Assembly (NCBI GenBank): GCA_947568835.1
Contig: OX387608.1
Span: forward strand, 12,996,001 to 13,060,000
Direction: 5' to 3'
Origin: Protonemura montana
Taxonomy: Eukaryota > Arthropoda > Insecta > Plecoptera > Nemouridae
DNA length: 64,000 nt
In this document: in pieces, positions 44,696 to 58,639 of the stretch
Numbering within the stretch: position 1 is the stretch's first letter
Layout of the letters: every line of letters begins with the position of its first letter
Position numbers and translations under genes: made by a program
Notes under the pieces: model-generated
The model's database searches: none
The model's input: the letters and a program-made list of their open reading frames with translations, nothing else
Told to the model about the DNA's origin: nothing

Positions 44696-47504
44696 ATGGT
44701 AGAGGAAATTGAATAAGATATTCTCGAATTTCAAACGCGTAAACAGATCGTAAAAAGTTCATTACTACTGATATAATCCATCACAACAAAAAAATGGTAA
44801 AATCAATCAATTTGGCAAACTGTCAAAATGCTCTTATACCCTTTTATTTCCCGATGACATGTTGTTTTCAAAAGTCTGAGCCAGTCCTATAGGCATTGCT
44901 AACCAACACAAAAACATGAGCTGGATCACTGGAATACTCCAAAATTTGGTCCATGAATTTCAAAATTGGAAAAATGTTTATCCGTTCATAACCTAAAACA
45001 CTAATCCTTGAAGCCTAAATTGTTTACCAAAGATGACCATAAACGCAAGAACATCATAATTTACACCAACCATTTCCTAACCTCTAAACGCATACGCAGT
45101 ACTACCACCCCAGAGTAACCACAGTAGGTACTAACTTCCTGATTAATTATAGCGCTACGTTTATCAACATTACTCGGCGTTTAGTTTAGCCGCACAATTG
45201 CGCACCGTGCGAGAATTACACACATGAATAGATAGCCATCGGTGCATGCTGAGCTGCATGTGTTTATATGCAGTTGTTGCACCTTGTTTGGCACTGCGCC
45301 TCCACGCAATCTTGTCCCGTCTTCTCATATGGATCATATGTGCACTAAAAAGTCGTGTGTCAATATTATAAACTTGATGGTACCTCGATATAGTCGGTGG
45401 AAATGTGTCTCAAACATTTTGAAATAATACAAAAAAATAACAGGTATCCTGTATTTTTAAGTGAATTTTCAGATAATAATTCATCCGAACAATGAGAGAC
45501 TATATAAATTCAAAGATTGTGTAGAAATATCTGTCTTGCTAATTCGTAAACAGAGAGATACATACACAAATACATCTTTAGAAGGTTATCGAGCTGGCCA
45601 TATTGAAGCCATCGCCATACAAAAAGACTATTTAAAAAAAGAATCGTTTCGGTTCTGCTAAACATTGACAGAAATTCAGCCTCAAACAGCTGTTCTCTGG
45701 TAAGTGGTAAGGTTGTCAGAAATCCAGCAAACGACAAATACTAATTTAATTACACACATTCTGCATACACAACTACTATAAATTGATTCGACAGACATGC
45801 ATTCGTGAAGCTCTGACCCTGTAATTTAAATATAAAAATAAGTTTACCGAGCATTTAAAAATTAAACGTCGAGTTGGGCTCGTTTTCTTCATTACATAGG
45901 TCCGATCTAAAAATATATGTCAGCCAACCAACCAGCCAGCTACACCGCTCATGTGTGTAAACCCGTTGCAATGTTTATAATACTTGTAAAGGGACCTTGG
46001 CAGTTGGCAAGTTATGTTGGCACATTACACATCGTAGAAGCGTGCCATATGCTCGCAGCATCAACACACGTGATTCCACACGTGTTTTCTTTCGACTTGG
46101 CAACGTCATTGTCAAGGAGCCTAAACTTGTCCTAAGATATGAACCAAAGGTCTATAGGAAATTCGATTAGATTTTTGGATAAAAATTCAATTTTTTAAGT
46201 TGTTATCAATGACATTAATGGTTCTAGTGTTTCCTTTGCAGGGTATCAGTGTAATTTCACTTGAATTTACATGGTGAGTGTAAACCAACGACTCTAGGCT
46301 TCTTGCTGATGGTTTACATAGCAAACGAGTTAATTATAGGAATATCACAATTGAACAAATGTTGGCACGGCCACTTAAATGCCCATCAATATAAGTTCAG
46401 CTGAGAGGGGAAAAATTAGGCGAAATGTTTTTGCACCGTGTGTCAAACATCAACTAGAACAATGGCGTATTTTCCTAATTACAATCCATTCGAAACACAC
46501 TTGTCGTGCATTGTTTAGTAGATATCCGACTTTTGGAGGTATTCTATCTAATTCGGTATCGCAGAGACATTGAACTCGACTTGGTAATCTAGTTACAAGA
46601 GTCATTCGAATATGCCCATTGGGTGCTCTAACCGCATTAAAAGAAAACCCTTAAAAATGTACAGGTATTACGTGTCGTACATCTGAGAAGTGAGCTGAGA
46701 ATTCCTAGTAATGCCACACAAAATCTAGTGCTCATATACTCGTAAGCCTAGTGCAAAGTCTAGCTGGAAAGATTGTCGAGACAAGATCGGAATCTTATTT
46801 ATAGTAATTAAATAGTGAATCAATAACTGTGCATCGTTTGGCACAAACAGTTAAGGCAAGAGATGAGAAATGTATGTAAGCAATTGGTATGAGTCCAAAG
46901 GATTATAGGCTGAGGAAGTCGAAAATGTCACTGTCAGTAAAGTGATAGAGATAGGAAAGACAAAAATAAAGTGACAAACACCTTTTATCGCGAAAGCTAG
47001 AACAATGACACCTTTTCTACGTCTCTGTCTCTATGCATAACAAAATGTCACAAATTTCAATAACATTTCCGCAAAGAATGCGACAATAAAAGTGTGAAAC
47101 TTAACATTTGCATGAATGACTTAACTTTGCAAAATGAAGAGCTACGAATCAGTATGCAACCAGATGGCCTTCAGCTTGGCGATGGTTGAAAACAATGCGG
47201 CGTTACCAACGCTAGAAAATAGGAAGGTATGTGTACCTATACCTACTGTATTTAAATTAGTCTTAGAATTTGTGCCACTTGAAAGTTTGGGACCCGTTTT
47301 GTTTCGGGGCGTCCAACCAGCCCCCAATCCCACAGAATAGAACAATGCTAATAATTATCAGTATGTCGGTAACATTGCGACAGGTTTTTGTTAATTACCA
47401 TTGACCACGCTGATGGTAAGGCGCAACACGGTGACACAACCTTAGATGCAGAAAATGAGCACACTGGTCAAACTCTGGATTACCTTTCAGTTTTTAATTT
47501 TAGT

Positions 47505-48022
47505 TGAGGGTAACAGCGCTAACGTTAAACGTTCTGCTGAGCAAACGAGCCGGTAATGTAATACAGTACAGTAACGGTACGTCACCCGACAGCGCTAGTG
47601 GCCGCCATTTTTTAAAATCTCTACAGTTGAATGATTGCGGCTCAAAACATCGATCTATCATTCAAAATATCGTCTGTCAATTCTAAGAGGTTAGCTTCTT
47701 CAGATTAGTTGAGCGTAAACCTGTCTTAAATGCGAGTAATCTGCGAGAAATAACGAAATTAAAACTGACAGGGAACAAACCAATTTTTTTTCACTCTTCT
47801 AAACGGGTTTATGTGTAAGTATATGTACCCATCTTGTTAATGTTTCTTATGTCTCTTATTTTATGACTGTCTGTACAACATTTCATGTTTTTTCAGACAG
47901 TAAATCAAAATAAATTAAGGCTTTAAACGACGGTCACTCCACCTGTTAGCATCCTCTATTTTTGTCGGTAGACTAGTACTTGGCGACAATTTTTCGCGAA
48001 GACAGTTAAACATTAGGGTTAT
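47505..48022 (-). repeat. MITE-like family, copy M4 with internal insertion
   Basis: The left end GCGCTAACGTTAAACGTTCT and right end GCGAAGACAGTTAAACATTA match the M-family termini. About 160 bp of unrelated AT-rich DNA (about 47761-47923) replaces the 18-bp segment normally between ACGAAAT and AAACGACGG. Confidence 0.75.
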
Positions 48023-51000
48023 GGTAAACAAATTTCAATTTTGTTGGTTTTCATATTTAAGACGCCATGTTAATTTCGAATTGCTCAGGTTGCAGCACGT
48101 CCAGAGAAATAATTCTATTGTTTATGGGAGACCCAGCGTTCATCGACTCTCAATCTGGACGCGATCCAGAGTCGTCATCGGTGCAGAGATTCCGCCAGAA
48201 ATAGTCCCACGGGACTCTTATAGGGACTCACGACCCGCGGTGAAGGCTTCTCCACTGACGTACAACCATTAGCACCTATAGGTACATCACTGACATTCCA
48301 TTCACGTATTTGGGCTACGCGAAACAATGAAATGAAGGAGACCAAAATCACATCAATTATTTGTTGGATACAAGCAACCCGCAAAGTTAAGGTGTGTTCT
48401 CCAAAAGTTTATTTATTTTTCTCATTTAGAGTAACCGAAACTGGACTTCCCTTATGAATTTTCGCAAAAACTGGGTTTAGCTGACAGGATCAAGGACTCT
48501 ACTCCAAAAGTTCATGGCAGGTTGTAATCTAGTTCGAAATACCTCAAATCTGGTGCTGGTAACGTCCATTTGTTGTCCAACACTATTTAATAATTTAGTA
48601 AATAACGACTTTTCATTCCAAAATGAGACAAATATCAACTAATCAAGATAATTAACAAAACTAGCAGAGACCTCTGTCTAGCTTTGCAGTAAAAACTTTG
48701 AAATTTGTGCCATTTCCATCTACAGGCAATTTTTTTTCTTTAAAAGATCACCGCCCCTTGAATGGTAATGTTTCCTTCAACGCGCGATCGAGTGAAAATG
48801 GCTCAAGAAGGCCACTGTTCCAGATTAAAATGGCCACCTAATGAAAATAGCACCGCACCACATGCGTGCTAGTCACGGCTGTCCCATATGGTGTGTCGCG
48901 ATAACAGTTTGATCCTAAGGTTAATTTTAACTCAACGCCAGTTGATAAATCTAGGTCGAAGTAGAACCAGCCATGATGCGCAACTCGCGGCGATCCGTTG
49001 CAGTTTTGTTGCGAAGAAAACGAACAAACTTCGAGGTAGGTAAACGACACGGCAAGTTCGATGACTCACACCCATGCACGGTACTTGCAGTTGAAAACAA
49101 GTGCAAAACGGGATGTAGCTTTTCAAACATTCTGAAGTTAGTGCAAACATATTTTCCTTTGATTAATCTCGCTCAGTACGCGAAAAACTTGCATCCCCTT
49201 CACTTTGATCCCTCTGAGCTATTTCATAATTGGAAAGTTCTAAAACTCGCTACTTAAAACGGTAATCCCAACGCTCTCGCAGTTTTAAGTCCATGCACCC
49301 CAGTAATTGGCATCGAATTAATTCTCATCCGACGTGTCGTAAGAAGCAAAACATGATCCAATCACCGAGCAGTCAATCTCCACCAGAGCGGTCAGTGCTC
49401 TTCCAGCGAGCAACCCGTCGGAGGGACTGGAAATTTCCACCACGGCATACATCCCGCCTCTACCAGACTGGGCATTGTTGGCAGCAACAATTCATCCTCC
49501 AACACCTGACAAATAATCGGCGACTGGCCTCATTTGACCCCGAAAAAAAAGGAAAACAATCACAGGCAGCCCACTAACCTGCTGCGGACACCAACTCGAG
49601 CACGCTGCAAAGCGGTCTCGCTAGCGGATTGGTGTGCCGAGTTGAAGGATAGTTGGACCCTTCAGGGCTTGATTTGCCTTTTTTTTAGGGCTTTCGAAGA
49701 ATGGGTTAGAAAAAACTTATAATTTGCACGATCTGCGCTATCATCGTGGTCATTCGATTAGTGATTTGTGGCTGATTGCTGTGAAAATTTGCCAGATGAG
49801 CTGGGTATTACGACGCGATGATTTTGGTTCGGACGGGAAAGGGGATTGAATTGAATATTGGCGTAACACGCGCGCGTTGTCGGACTTGCATATGAAAGGC
49901 CCCGTGGTTAGATCCTAAGCAGCTTTTAGATGCCTGAGGAATTTCCGAGAGTGGAGAAAATGTGACGATTTTCCCTAACGGTAACGCATGGGACAGATCG
50001 GCAGCTGAAAATGCGAAAATAGAGTCGTTACTTTGACAAGCCGGGGATAGATAAGCTAGTTTCCAATTTTGATCGCCTTAACTAAGCCTTGTAGTGAAGC
50101 AAATAGTGCATTTTGAGAAAGTAACCCGAAAAGATGGGACACTGCAAAACTCGGAAGGACCTACCCATAGACAACTATACCTCACTACTCGTATTATCTA
50201 TGTGTCAACAATTGACACAAATGATCCGAGTGAACCTGTTTTATTGGAAACATTATATCTAGTCTAATTGCAGAGCTCACGATGCAAACGAAAGTAGGTG
50301 CGCCGCTTTATCCCAGCCCTCGAGCAATTTGCAACCAAAAATGCCTGTAAACTTGCAGAAATGTACTTAGCTATGGTGACAGTCTCACACGCACACTGGG
50401 ACCCGTACTTGTACATCGGACAATTAGGTAAAAAAGCAGAGAGCACGTGTCACTGACGTTCACTTACTGTCACGGGGGATTTGGTGTAATTGTATATTTT
50501 TTTTTACGCGAGAGAGTGTTGCGTTTTTTTTTCTGTAACTTTCTCTCTGTAATGGCATGGTATGGTCTCCAGATTTCCGACATCGAAATTGAGCTGAATC
50601 TGTATTATATGTCTGATATTGGTTCCTATGCACAAGCACAGAACTTGAAATGCATTTTTTTTTTGCAAACCAGCCGTTTCCAAATTGCGATTTTGTGAGA
50701 AACCGGAAAACTGAAGTATCCACTGAAAGTGGATAGGGACATGCCGAGTCAACCTAACCAACATGGCGGACAATCAGCCATATAAAAAAACAAGATATTT
50801 AAATGCTATAAAAAAAAGACGGCAGTTTTTATTGTAAATGAAAGAATCAATTTAAATCCCGTGTTCTCCACAATACTTTGTGACTATTGACAGTCTTTCG
50901 TCCATTTAGTTGTATCATCTGATGAATTTATTGCATTCTGAAGGCGTTAAATATGTTGCAAAAGCCATCGGGTATCAGACAATTGAATGAAAGATGGAAA

Positions 51001-51982
51001 CGGTTATCGATCTTCAAGCTGTAGTGTCCAATTTTTGAACAGCAAATAGTAGAGTTTGCATTACTGCTGTCCAAAGCTGTGGTTGAGCCGTTGTGAGCTG
51101 GTTTCGTAAACAATATTGTGCATCCAGATGGCTGTGCTACAAGATACCAATTTCACCTTTAGAATCACTGGCACAAAATGGCCGGAATCGCTAATGATCG
51201 TATGGGTTCATGTTTCAGGTCTCGACATGGAGGATTTTGTTCATCGCATGGAAGTCGAATCTCTCAGAAATGTCAACACGCAACTGCTGAAATGTCGCAA
51301 GGAAGTGAACTTGACACCTTGAAGATGAGATTTTATTTTTAGTTCCAAGCATGACCGATTCTTGAAGTGCCTGAGGCGAGAGTTTCAATTCGTTTTTAGG
51401 AAGTTTCTTGCAATGTTACTTATTTTCTAGCTGGAAACGAGATCAACTACATGTGTATTGTTTACCTATAGATAGACGAAGCCGCGGGAAATGGAAAATG
51501 CGAAATGGATCAATACGAGACAAAATACAAAACCGAAACTAGCAGGGATTCGCATTTGGCACTCGATATACCTAACCGAAATATCGAGCGATGAACCTTC
51601 TGGTCAATTTCCCACATATTGTGCACATTCTATATTAAACCGTTTGCCAGCAATATTGAGCTCTTACGACTATCATAACATATTTTATCGTAACATTAAA
51701 CAGCATGAACATGAACCAATTTACCATCACACATTTGCCAAACCTCAAAATTACAAATTTCTTGTGCTCGTGTCAAAAAGTCAGGGTAAGAAAATACAGG
51801 AAATTTTCGTAAACACACCCAAAAAAACACCTCCCCCAGACGTACGTAATACACTTGTTAAACCGCAACCGTTTCCAACCCGTTTTTGATGCCCAAGGGG
51901 TAAACTGAAGATATTTTCAATTTAATATACCTAACAGAACGACGTGCTAGAACGGTTCTTCTATCTTTCTATCGATCTCGTC

Positions 51983-52006
51983 AACGTTTCGTTATCAAAC
52001 GATCAG
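51983..52006 (-). other. isolated hammerhead-like core motif
   Basis: On the minus strand, CTGATC, the hairpin GTTTGATAAC, GAAAC and GTT follow one another without gaps. The order is that of a minimal hammerhead core with a GUU cleavage triplet, but the box reads CTGATC instead of CTGANGA. No obvious stem I was seen. Confidence 0.3.
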
Positions 52007-52577
52007 AAGCCGACAGGATCAGCTACCAAGCGTTCATTTCTTAGCACTTAATTTAATCTTTGCTTATCATTAATCAATAATACGACAGATCTATGGATCG
52101 GCGCTTCGGTTCAGAAACGCAAATCCTCCCTTCTGTCAATATAGATGCTATAGTGAATCAGAACATTTACAGAGCGACATCATCTGGTAAAATCCTCCTC
52201 CCGTAGATTTCATGTATAATTCATCTCGTCGACCATGAAATGAAACCAAGGCGGCGCTTGCATCATGACAATGGTTGCCGTTTTCTTACATAATCATGAT
52301 TACCAATCGATTATCATACATGCACCGATCGCGACCGAGTCAAGGTTTCACGATCATTTACATTTACTCGCTTTGGTTCACCGTATGACTTTCCGAAATC
52401 GTGAGAGAAATTACTGTATACTTATTGCAGTTTGTACGTTGCAGTGTTCGTACGTGGCTGTTACACATTGGTTTTGCAATCGCATGACCTAATAAATGGT
52501 AAAACAAAAATATTGATAGTGAGTTTTGTTGGATAACTTTGAAAGTGGTAAATTGAATCAAAACCAAACTGCACCAT

Positions 52578-52935
52578 AACGCTGATGTTTAACTTTCTTT
52601 GAGAAAAATGACCGGTAAATCACTACTTTACCGACAAAATGAAGGATGCTTCTAGGTGGAGTCACCGTCGTTTCGAATGTTGAGAAATTTCATTTCGTTG
52701 CTCGCGAGTTTGAGATTGCTTTCCGCTCAATTAATCTTTATTGATGCTTAAATTAACATTTAATATAAACGTATCAATATTTTGAGTCGTAACTATTTAA
52801 TTACAGAGGTTTGTTAAGAAGGACGGCCGCAAGCACCATCGGGTGTCACCTACCTTTATCAAGTTTTACCGGCTCGTTTGTTAATCAGATAATTCAACAA
52901 TAACACTGGTCCTCTGACTATACTTATAAACTCAA
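52578..52935 (+). repeat. MITE-like family, copy M5 (longest uninterrupted)
   Basis: Runs from AACGCTGATGTTTAACTTTC to AACACTGGTCCTCTGACTAT. It carries all shared blocks, including GGAGTCACCGTCGTTTCGAA, GCTCAATTAATCTTTATTGA, TTTGAGTCGTAACTATTTAA and CACCATCGGGTGTCACCTAC. The ends pair imperfectly as terminal inverted repeats (GYTGATGTTTAAC against GTTNAACATTA). Confidence 0.8.
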
Positions 52936-53289
52936 TGCTAAAACTATGTCAAAACTTGACAAAGCTAGAGGTTAGATAATTTTTGATTATCAAAAACAAA
53001 CCATCATACTTGACCTTCTCAATGTAGTCATAGTCGAAGTGAAGTATTTCACTCGTACGCGAGTATGCACGAGAACGTCTTGGACTAGATCCAAGATAGT
53101 AAACGTGCATAGTTCAAGAAGTCGCCATTTGAAACTTTTAAACGAGTGAATTGAAATCGATATAATAATAATTTTTTTTTACACAAAAAGGTCGTATGCA
53201 AAAGTTCAACTGTGCGTCAACGGGTATGTATGCCAAGTCCCAAAAAAATATCTCTGGTATATTTTGTTTTCAAGTGGTAATTAGTAGGG

Positions 53290-53475
53290 TAGTTGTTCGA
53301 TTCGTGTCCATCTTATGAGGTGTCAACATTTCAACCCTTGTTGACCATCTAATCTGTGTTGCCAACCCACACACCTACCCTTCCCGTCAGGTTAATACCA
53401 GAAATATAAAGTGCAATTCAAGGTATAATACATTCGACAACGCGAAGTCCAATCAATGCATTCTGAAGGCTTATA
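53290..53475 (+). repeat. three-copy dispersed repeat R3, copy 2
   Basis: Carries CAACATTTCAACCC, ACCATCTAATCTGTGTTGCC, CCCTTCCCGTCAGGTTAA, and further right GACAACGCGAAGTCCAATCA, a block shared with the copy at 57940 (GACAACGAAGCCCAATCA). Confidence 0.6.
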
Positions 53476-54737
53476 TGTCTAAGAAAGTAAATAAATATTG
53501 CCTTCATTGGCTCATTCTTAGAAATTGATGCACTTAAATTGAACACGAGTTACGATTGGCATGAATTCGTAACATGTTACGGTTGAACAGGCTTGAACCT
53601 CCAAGCTTGAACTTTAAAAACCCGAAATTGGACAAAGAAATTTAAATAAAATGGTCCGACGACGATGGGAACACACGGTCATGCAAAAAAAATTGATTGC
53701 ACTTTTAAATTACTATTTACAGAGAGCATATTCGCAAGGTACAATAGGTATACCAACTTTACATGTCCGTAATATGTTTTCCTATTTCCATGAAAAATGC
53801 AAAGATTACTTTTTCGCCATAACCGTAAACCAGTGCGTGTTAAATTAAGTTTTTTTTTCTTTCAGTTCGTGAATCGCTAAAAAGAAGTAGCTCATCCATG
53901 AATCGGCGTCTCTATTAGCGAAGTCTTTGGGCTAGCCGAGAGTCTCAGGCGATTCAGGCCAAATTCACCCAGCTAAGTATCTCGGCATAGAGTAACAGTA
54001 AAAAGTCCGTTGATAATTTCCACCGCAATTTTATCAACACAATGGATCTTTTCTATTTCGCGCGAAGGCAACCAGAATTGACGGCAGCGAATGCGAAGAT
54101 ATTTACCTCAGAATTACTTTCTTTGTGGTATACTTACTTTCTATCTTCACGTCGACACTCGAAGAGACCTCGCGGTGTAATAAGTACTTGCAATTATTTA
54201 ATTTCAGCTCTATGAATTGGTATACCATATAGCCTAACGTATACTTTTCTTATAGGTCAACCGTTCTAATTATGATAGTCACAAGAAAAATACGTTCACA
54301 GCGAGGAAAATAAATCAACTTGCATGGTTCACAATCAGAGCCATCTTGAACAAAAGTCACAACTCTAGTCGGCGAACCCGATTAACCAAAAACAGTTCCT
54401 TTTCCTCGAAAGTCCAAATTCTAAAACATAAACTTTGACACTTTTCAGAGATTCAAAGCGTGTAAATTTGCTTAATTACTTCCGCGTGAAGATTGGAGAA
54501 CATGACGGCAGTCTGGCAAATCTTTATTCGATACATAATTGATGCAAAAACGATCACAGGCTATGAAACCACGCTTATATGCGACAAAACAAGTTTTTTA
54601 GTTTTTTTTGTTTAAGTAATAACCACACTTGCAATTAAGCAATAAAAATAATTGGTTTGCGGTGACAATGTAGTTGAATATATAGAGCTAGTATACACAC
54701 AGATGTTACCAATCCAGCGCAAAAGATTGAGTTTTTA

Positions 54738-55022
54738 GATACAGTCAGAGGGCCAGCGTTAATGTTAAACTTTCTGGTGAGCAAACGTGCTGGTAACACG
54801 TGGTAACGGTAGGTACCACCCGAAATAAGGTGGGTGAAATATTAATTCAGATCAATTGAGCGCAAACCAGTCTCAAGTGCGAGTAATCTGCAAGAAATAA
54901 CGAAATGGACTTTCGTGTCACACTTATAGACTTCACCTAGAAGCATCCGCTATTTTTGTCTGTAAAGTAGTTATTTGGCGGCCACTTTTCGCGAAGACAT
55001 TAGCGCTATGGTGGCTAGACGA
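54738..55022 (-). repeat. MITE-like family, copy M6 (inverted, internally deleted)
   Basis: Left end CAGAGGGCCAGCGTTAATGT, right end CGCGAAGACATTAGCGCTAT. It lacks most of the central GAGGTTTGTTAA/AATTAAAT segment found in M5. Confidence 0.75.
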
Positions 55023-56734
55023 TAGTTTTCAAAAATCAAACTTTCTATACTGTGTCTCCATCACAAAGACTTGAAATTGCTTTAGCTTTACGCAAAGCAA
55101 TTTTTTCTCTCATTTAGAAAGGTAAAACACGGGTCTCGTGCGGTCATTACCGTGCTCGAACACACTTGCATCAAAACAGGCGGGGTACAGAGTGCACTTA
55201 CCACTTTCAATCAGTCTCTTAATTAGCCCGTGATGAGCGAATCCAAGCGCGATATTAATGCACCGATTAAACGTGATGCACAAATTAGTCACGGTCGACG
55301 TGCACTTGCAATATCAACACTTCACACTTGCAGTTGCAGTTAATTTAATAAACAATTTAAAATAACAACCGGTGTAACCGTGTTTTAACACCGTGTAGGT
55401 TTAGACATAGCAACGTACACGTGAAATTAAAGTAAATTACACGTATATACAGGCAGGCCAGTTTGTGAACAATACAGAGAAAAAGAAAATGAATTGAAAG
55501 ATTCGTATTTTATATTTTCAATTGCGCTATCGTTCAGCGAGAGAACATTATTTTCTGGCAGAGGCGCTACCGGTCGTTTTGGGATGACATGAGGGCGAAC
55601 TGTCATTTGAAAAAAAAACTGCCAAACACTGTCATTTAAAAAAAAAATTTCTTGTAATCATCTCTGCTGATGTCCGCCATTTATCTTTTGACATGCGAAG
55701 TTTTTATTTGATTTTTTAACTATTTTAAGAACTTTTCTAGCATTGCATAACAATCTGGGGAATTATTTTAAAATAAAGATACTTTTTTTCCGCTACTGAA
55801 ATCACTACTCGAGTTTAATTTATGAGTTTGCAGCAATGCAGCAATGCAGTAGGTACACGTGCTATAGCATCTTCTCTCATAAACAAACAAAACATGGGTA
55901 CACAAAACTGTAGTAAGCCTATCCCACAGCACACTTCACTACACTTTCAAACCATACCAAGGCTTTCCATACTCGTAAACGCTTTGACAAAACTAACTAA
56001 CTATCCTCCTGTATCATCCTTTCAGAACACAGGCTCTATTAGTTCAGAAACACCCATCTATAAAGCAGTGCTAAAACTCCCAAAGGTCGTTACAATATAT
56101 CTCCATAAACGGCGAGTGAAATTAAACTAGAGTTTACACCAGAGCAAACATGGGTCGAGAAAAGCGGCGAGTGTCCAGTGAAACTACAAATTAACACCAG
56201 GTTTACAAAATAAATACACACAAGTGCATGGAGGGCAAAACTACAGCATCGTTCACAAAAGATTTTGGTATTTTTGTGATCAACATTGACCGAGCAAATG
56301 CGGCTCGCTGAGATATAGTTACACGAAATATCCGAGATTGTATTTTAAACTTTATTTATCATTAGAATATGCAAGTTAAGTCAACATCTAATTAATCTTG
56401 CCGTGTATATAGTCGTGTAAAAGATTAACCAAGTGTTAATAAGCAAACAATCACCTAATGCTAGCCTTCGGCTGTTGCTAAAGTTAAGACAATACCACTC
56501 AAAACATAAGATATAAGATATGTTTTTTATTAATGAGTTGGTACTTAGTAGTAATGCCGGGGGAGGAGCAGACTTGGGGTGGTATCTAACCTAACCTTCG
56601 GTAGGACGATGTATAATATATTTTTTTTAATGTCATCCGCAACATTAGTAATTAGTAATGATTATCAGTAATTAGTAAATTACCCTATTAAACCAAATTG
56701 ATTGATTTGTGGTGTTTAGCGACGCACTGTTTTG

Positions 56735-57115
56735 ACATCTGGTCATGCGGCACTGGTCTAATGGCGTCGGTGGTTGAGTGGATGATGATGAACCTAAAAT
56801 AGTTAGAAGGGAGGAGGGGAAACCCGGTGCCGGCACGTAGCCTACTCCTGTCGAAAAGCACCAAGGGGACCACAGGCTTAACGTACCTTCTGAAGGACGG
56901 TACAACACGAACAACAGGTTTCCTCCACAAATTCATGCTGTCGAGAGGTTGATAAGCAAGACGAATGAAATTGCTGTACTAACTTTCATCCCTCCAGCCT
57001 CTCACCCGAACAGAACTGGTCATGTGTATGATGGTCACCTATCCAATACCTGACTCAGCGCAGTGTTGCTTAACTTTGGTGATCTCATGAGAATCAGTGT
57101 ATCCAAAACGCCAAA
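56735..57115 (-). repeat. 5S-rRNA-derived SINE, minus strand, near full length
   Basis: On the minus strand the head at about 57100-57010 reads CATGAGATCACCAAAGTTAA, GCAACACTGCGCTGAGTC and GTATTGGATAGGTGACCATC. The body has GTACCGTCCTTCAGAAGGTA and CGTTAAGCCTGTGGTCCC, colinear with the plus-strand copy at 44350-44695. Confidence 0.8.
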
Positions 57116-57939
57116 CCGTACGGTTATAAATTAAACTAAACAGGCAGTCACCACTAATCTTAAATTATATTTTAAGAAATAATCAATAGTACACCAATTA
57201 ATGATTCCAATTAAGGAACCACTCCTGAAACAAAGAGGTCATAAACTTCGCTTTCGGGGTTGGGTTATGGATCCGTTAAACTTGAAAAAGGGAGTGTCAC
57301 CATTTCGACGTCATGACATGGGTGGAGAGGTCTGTATCCGCCATCAAACAAAGGGATGATGACTCCGAAGCAAATGAACACGCCATTTTCATTAAACACC
57401 TAAAAAACAAAAGTGAAGCTACAGTCGATTTCGCCTGAAGTGCTGTTCCACAAACCAGCAATACTCCCACACCTACTCGGAGCGTAGGTACCTAAACGCA
57501 CGTACAGGCCAAAGGGTCGGCATAAGACGTGACCGCGAGCACCATGCTAACTTCAACGCCATCCTCCTCGGGCCGATGATGTAACATCTGCGCTGGACAA
57601 AAGGTGACCTCCGACCTCGGCCGGCGACCTCAGGAGCACTATGATCATAATCATCGCCATCCGGGATTCGTTGCAGTAGGATACTCTCACCTGGAGTCGA
57701 TTCTGAGTGCTGCGAGCTGTCCCTATCTGGAAGGGGACGCTAATTTGATGCTATCTAGAGTGAATTTCATTAATGGAAAAGTACCACAATAAAGTCTGGT
57801 GTATCGGTAAAACTGTATGCAAATTATGCTGTTGATCTGTGGGTCTTAGCAGTGTACTTTTAGAGTGTCTCAAGAGATCTCTGTAACGAAATTTCTCCAA
57901 ATGTGGTATGCAGATGGATTGGTTTTTAAAGTGTTTAAG

Positions 57940-58135
57940 TTACAATGAGGAGGGTATTTGTTTGAATTGTGTTAATCTTGTAACAAAATTTCTACCTGTC
58001 TCTATTTGATCATCTAAGCTATGTTTCCAATGGTAAACACCACAAATATGATTGCAATTGTATGCCATAGCTTTGACAACGAAGCCCAATCAAACAATTC
58101 TGACTTAAATATTGATTCCTATAGATACGTGAACA
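57940..58135 (+). repeat. three-copy dispersed repeat R3, copy 3 (diverged)
   Basis: AAATTTCTACCTGTCTC, TGATCATCTAAGCTATGTTT and GACAACGAAGCCCAATCA align with the copies at 42035 and 53290, but the CCCTTCCCGTCAGG block is lost. Confidence 0.45.
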
Positions 58136-58639
58136 AAATCCCATCGTTTTAAATCGATTCACCTGTGTTTTTGGGATACACTGTACTTACATCGGTACTG
58201 TCGTTATCGCAGATAAGATCGTTGGGCCACTTAGGGCTCGGAATTATCCAAGTGAATCATGATAGCCATTTCACGACAAGGACGGCAATTCCGAGTGATA
58301 AGAGTCGCCGTCATCACTGGTAGTCGATACATAATTGAATGAGCATGTTACACCCAATCACTTCAGTGATCAACGGTTTGCTATAGATCCGTTACCAGCA
58401 CCAGGAATAGATTCCCTAATTTAGACTCATCATCAACAGCTCTGGGAGCCGAAGTCCACACGCCAGGTAGTCAATGCGTCGTCAAACTCCTCCACAACGT
58501 CGATCCGGACATGGATGCAACAGTACCTCTAGTGTGAGATCGCTGTACTAACGGTATAGTTTAGTTCAACCGGACATTGGATAAGAAAGAGCGAGTAATA
58601 TAATGTGACGTCACGATCAAATGTAACAAAAAAACACGA

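Noticed and set aside
50928-51322. Degraded transposase fragment
   Set aside because: Open segments on both strands look protein-like in places (for example RFHLSFNCLIPDGF), but no DDE/D motif, terminal repeats or known family signature is visible.
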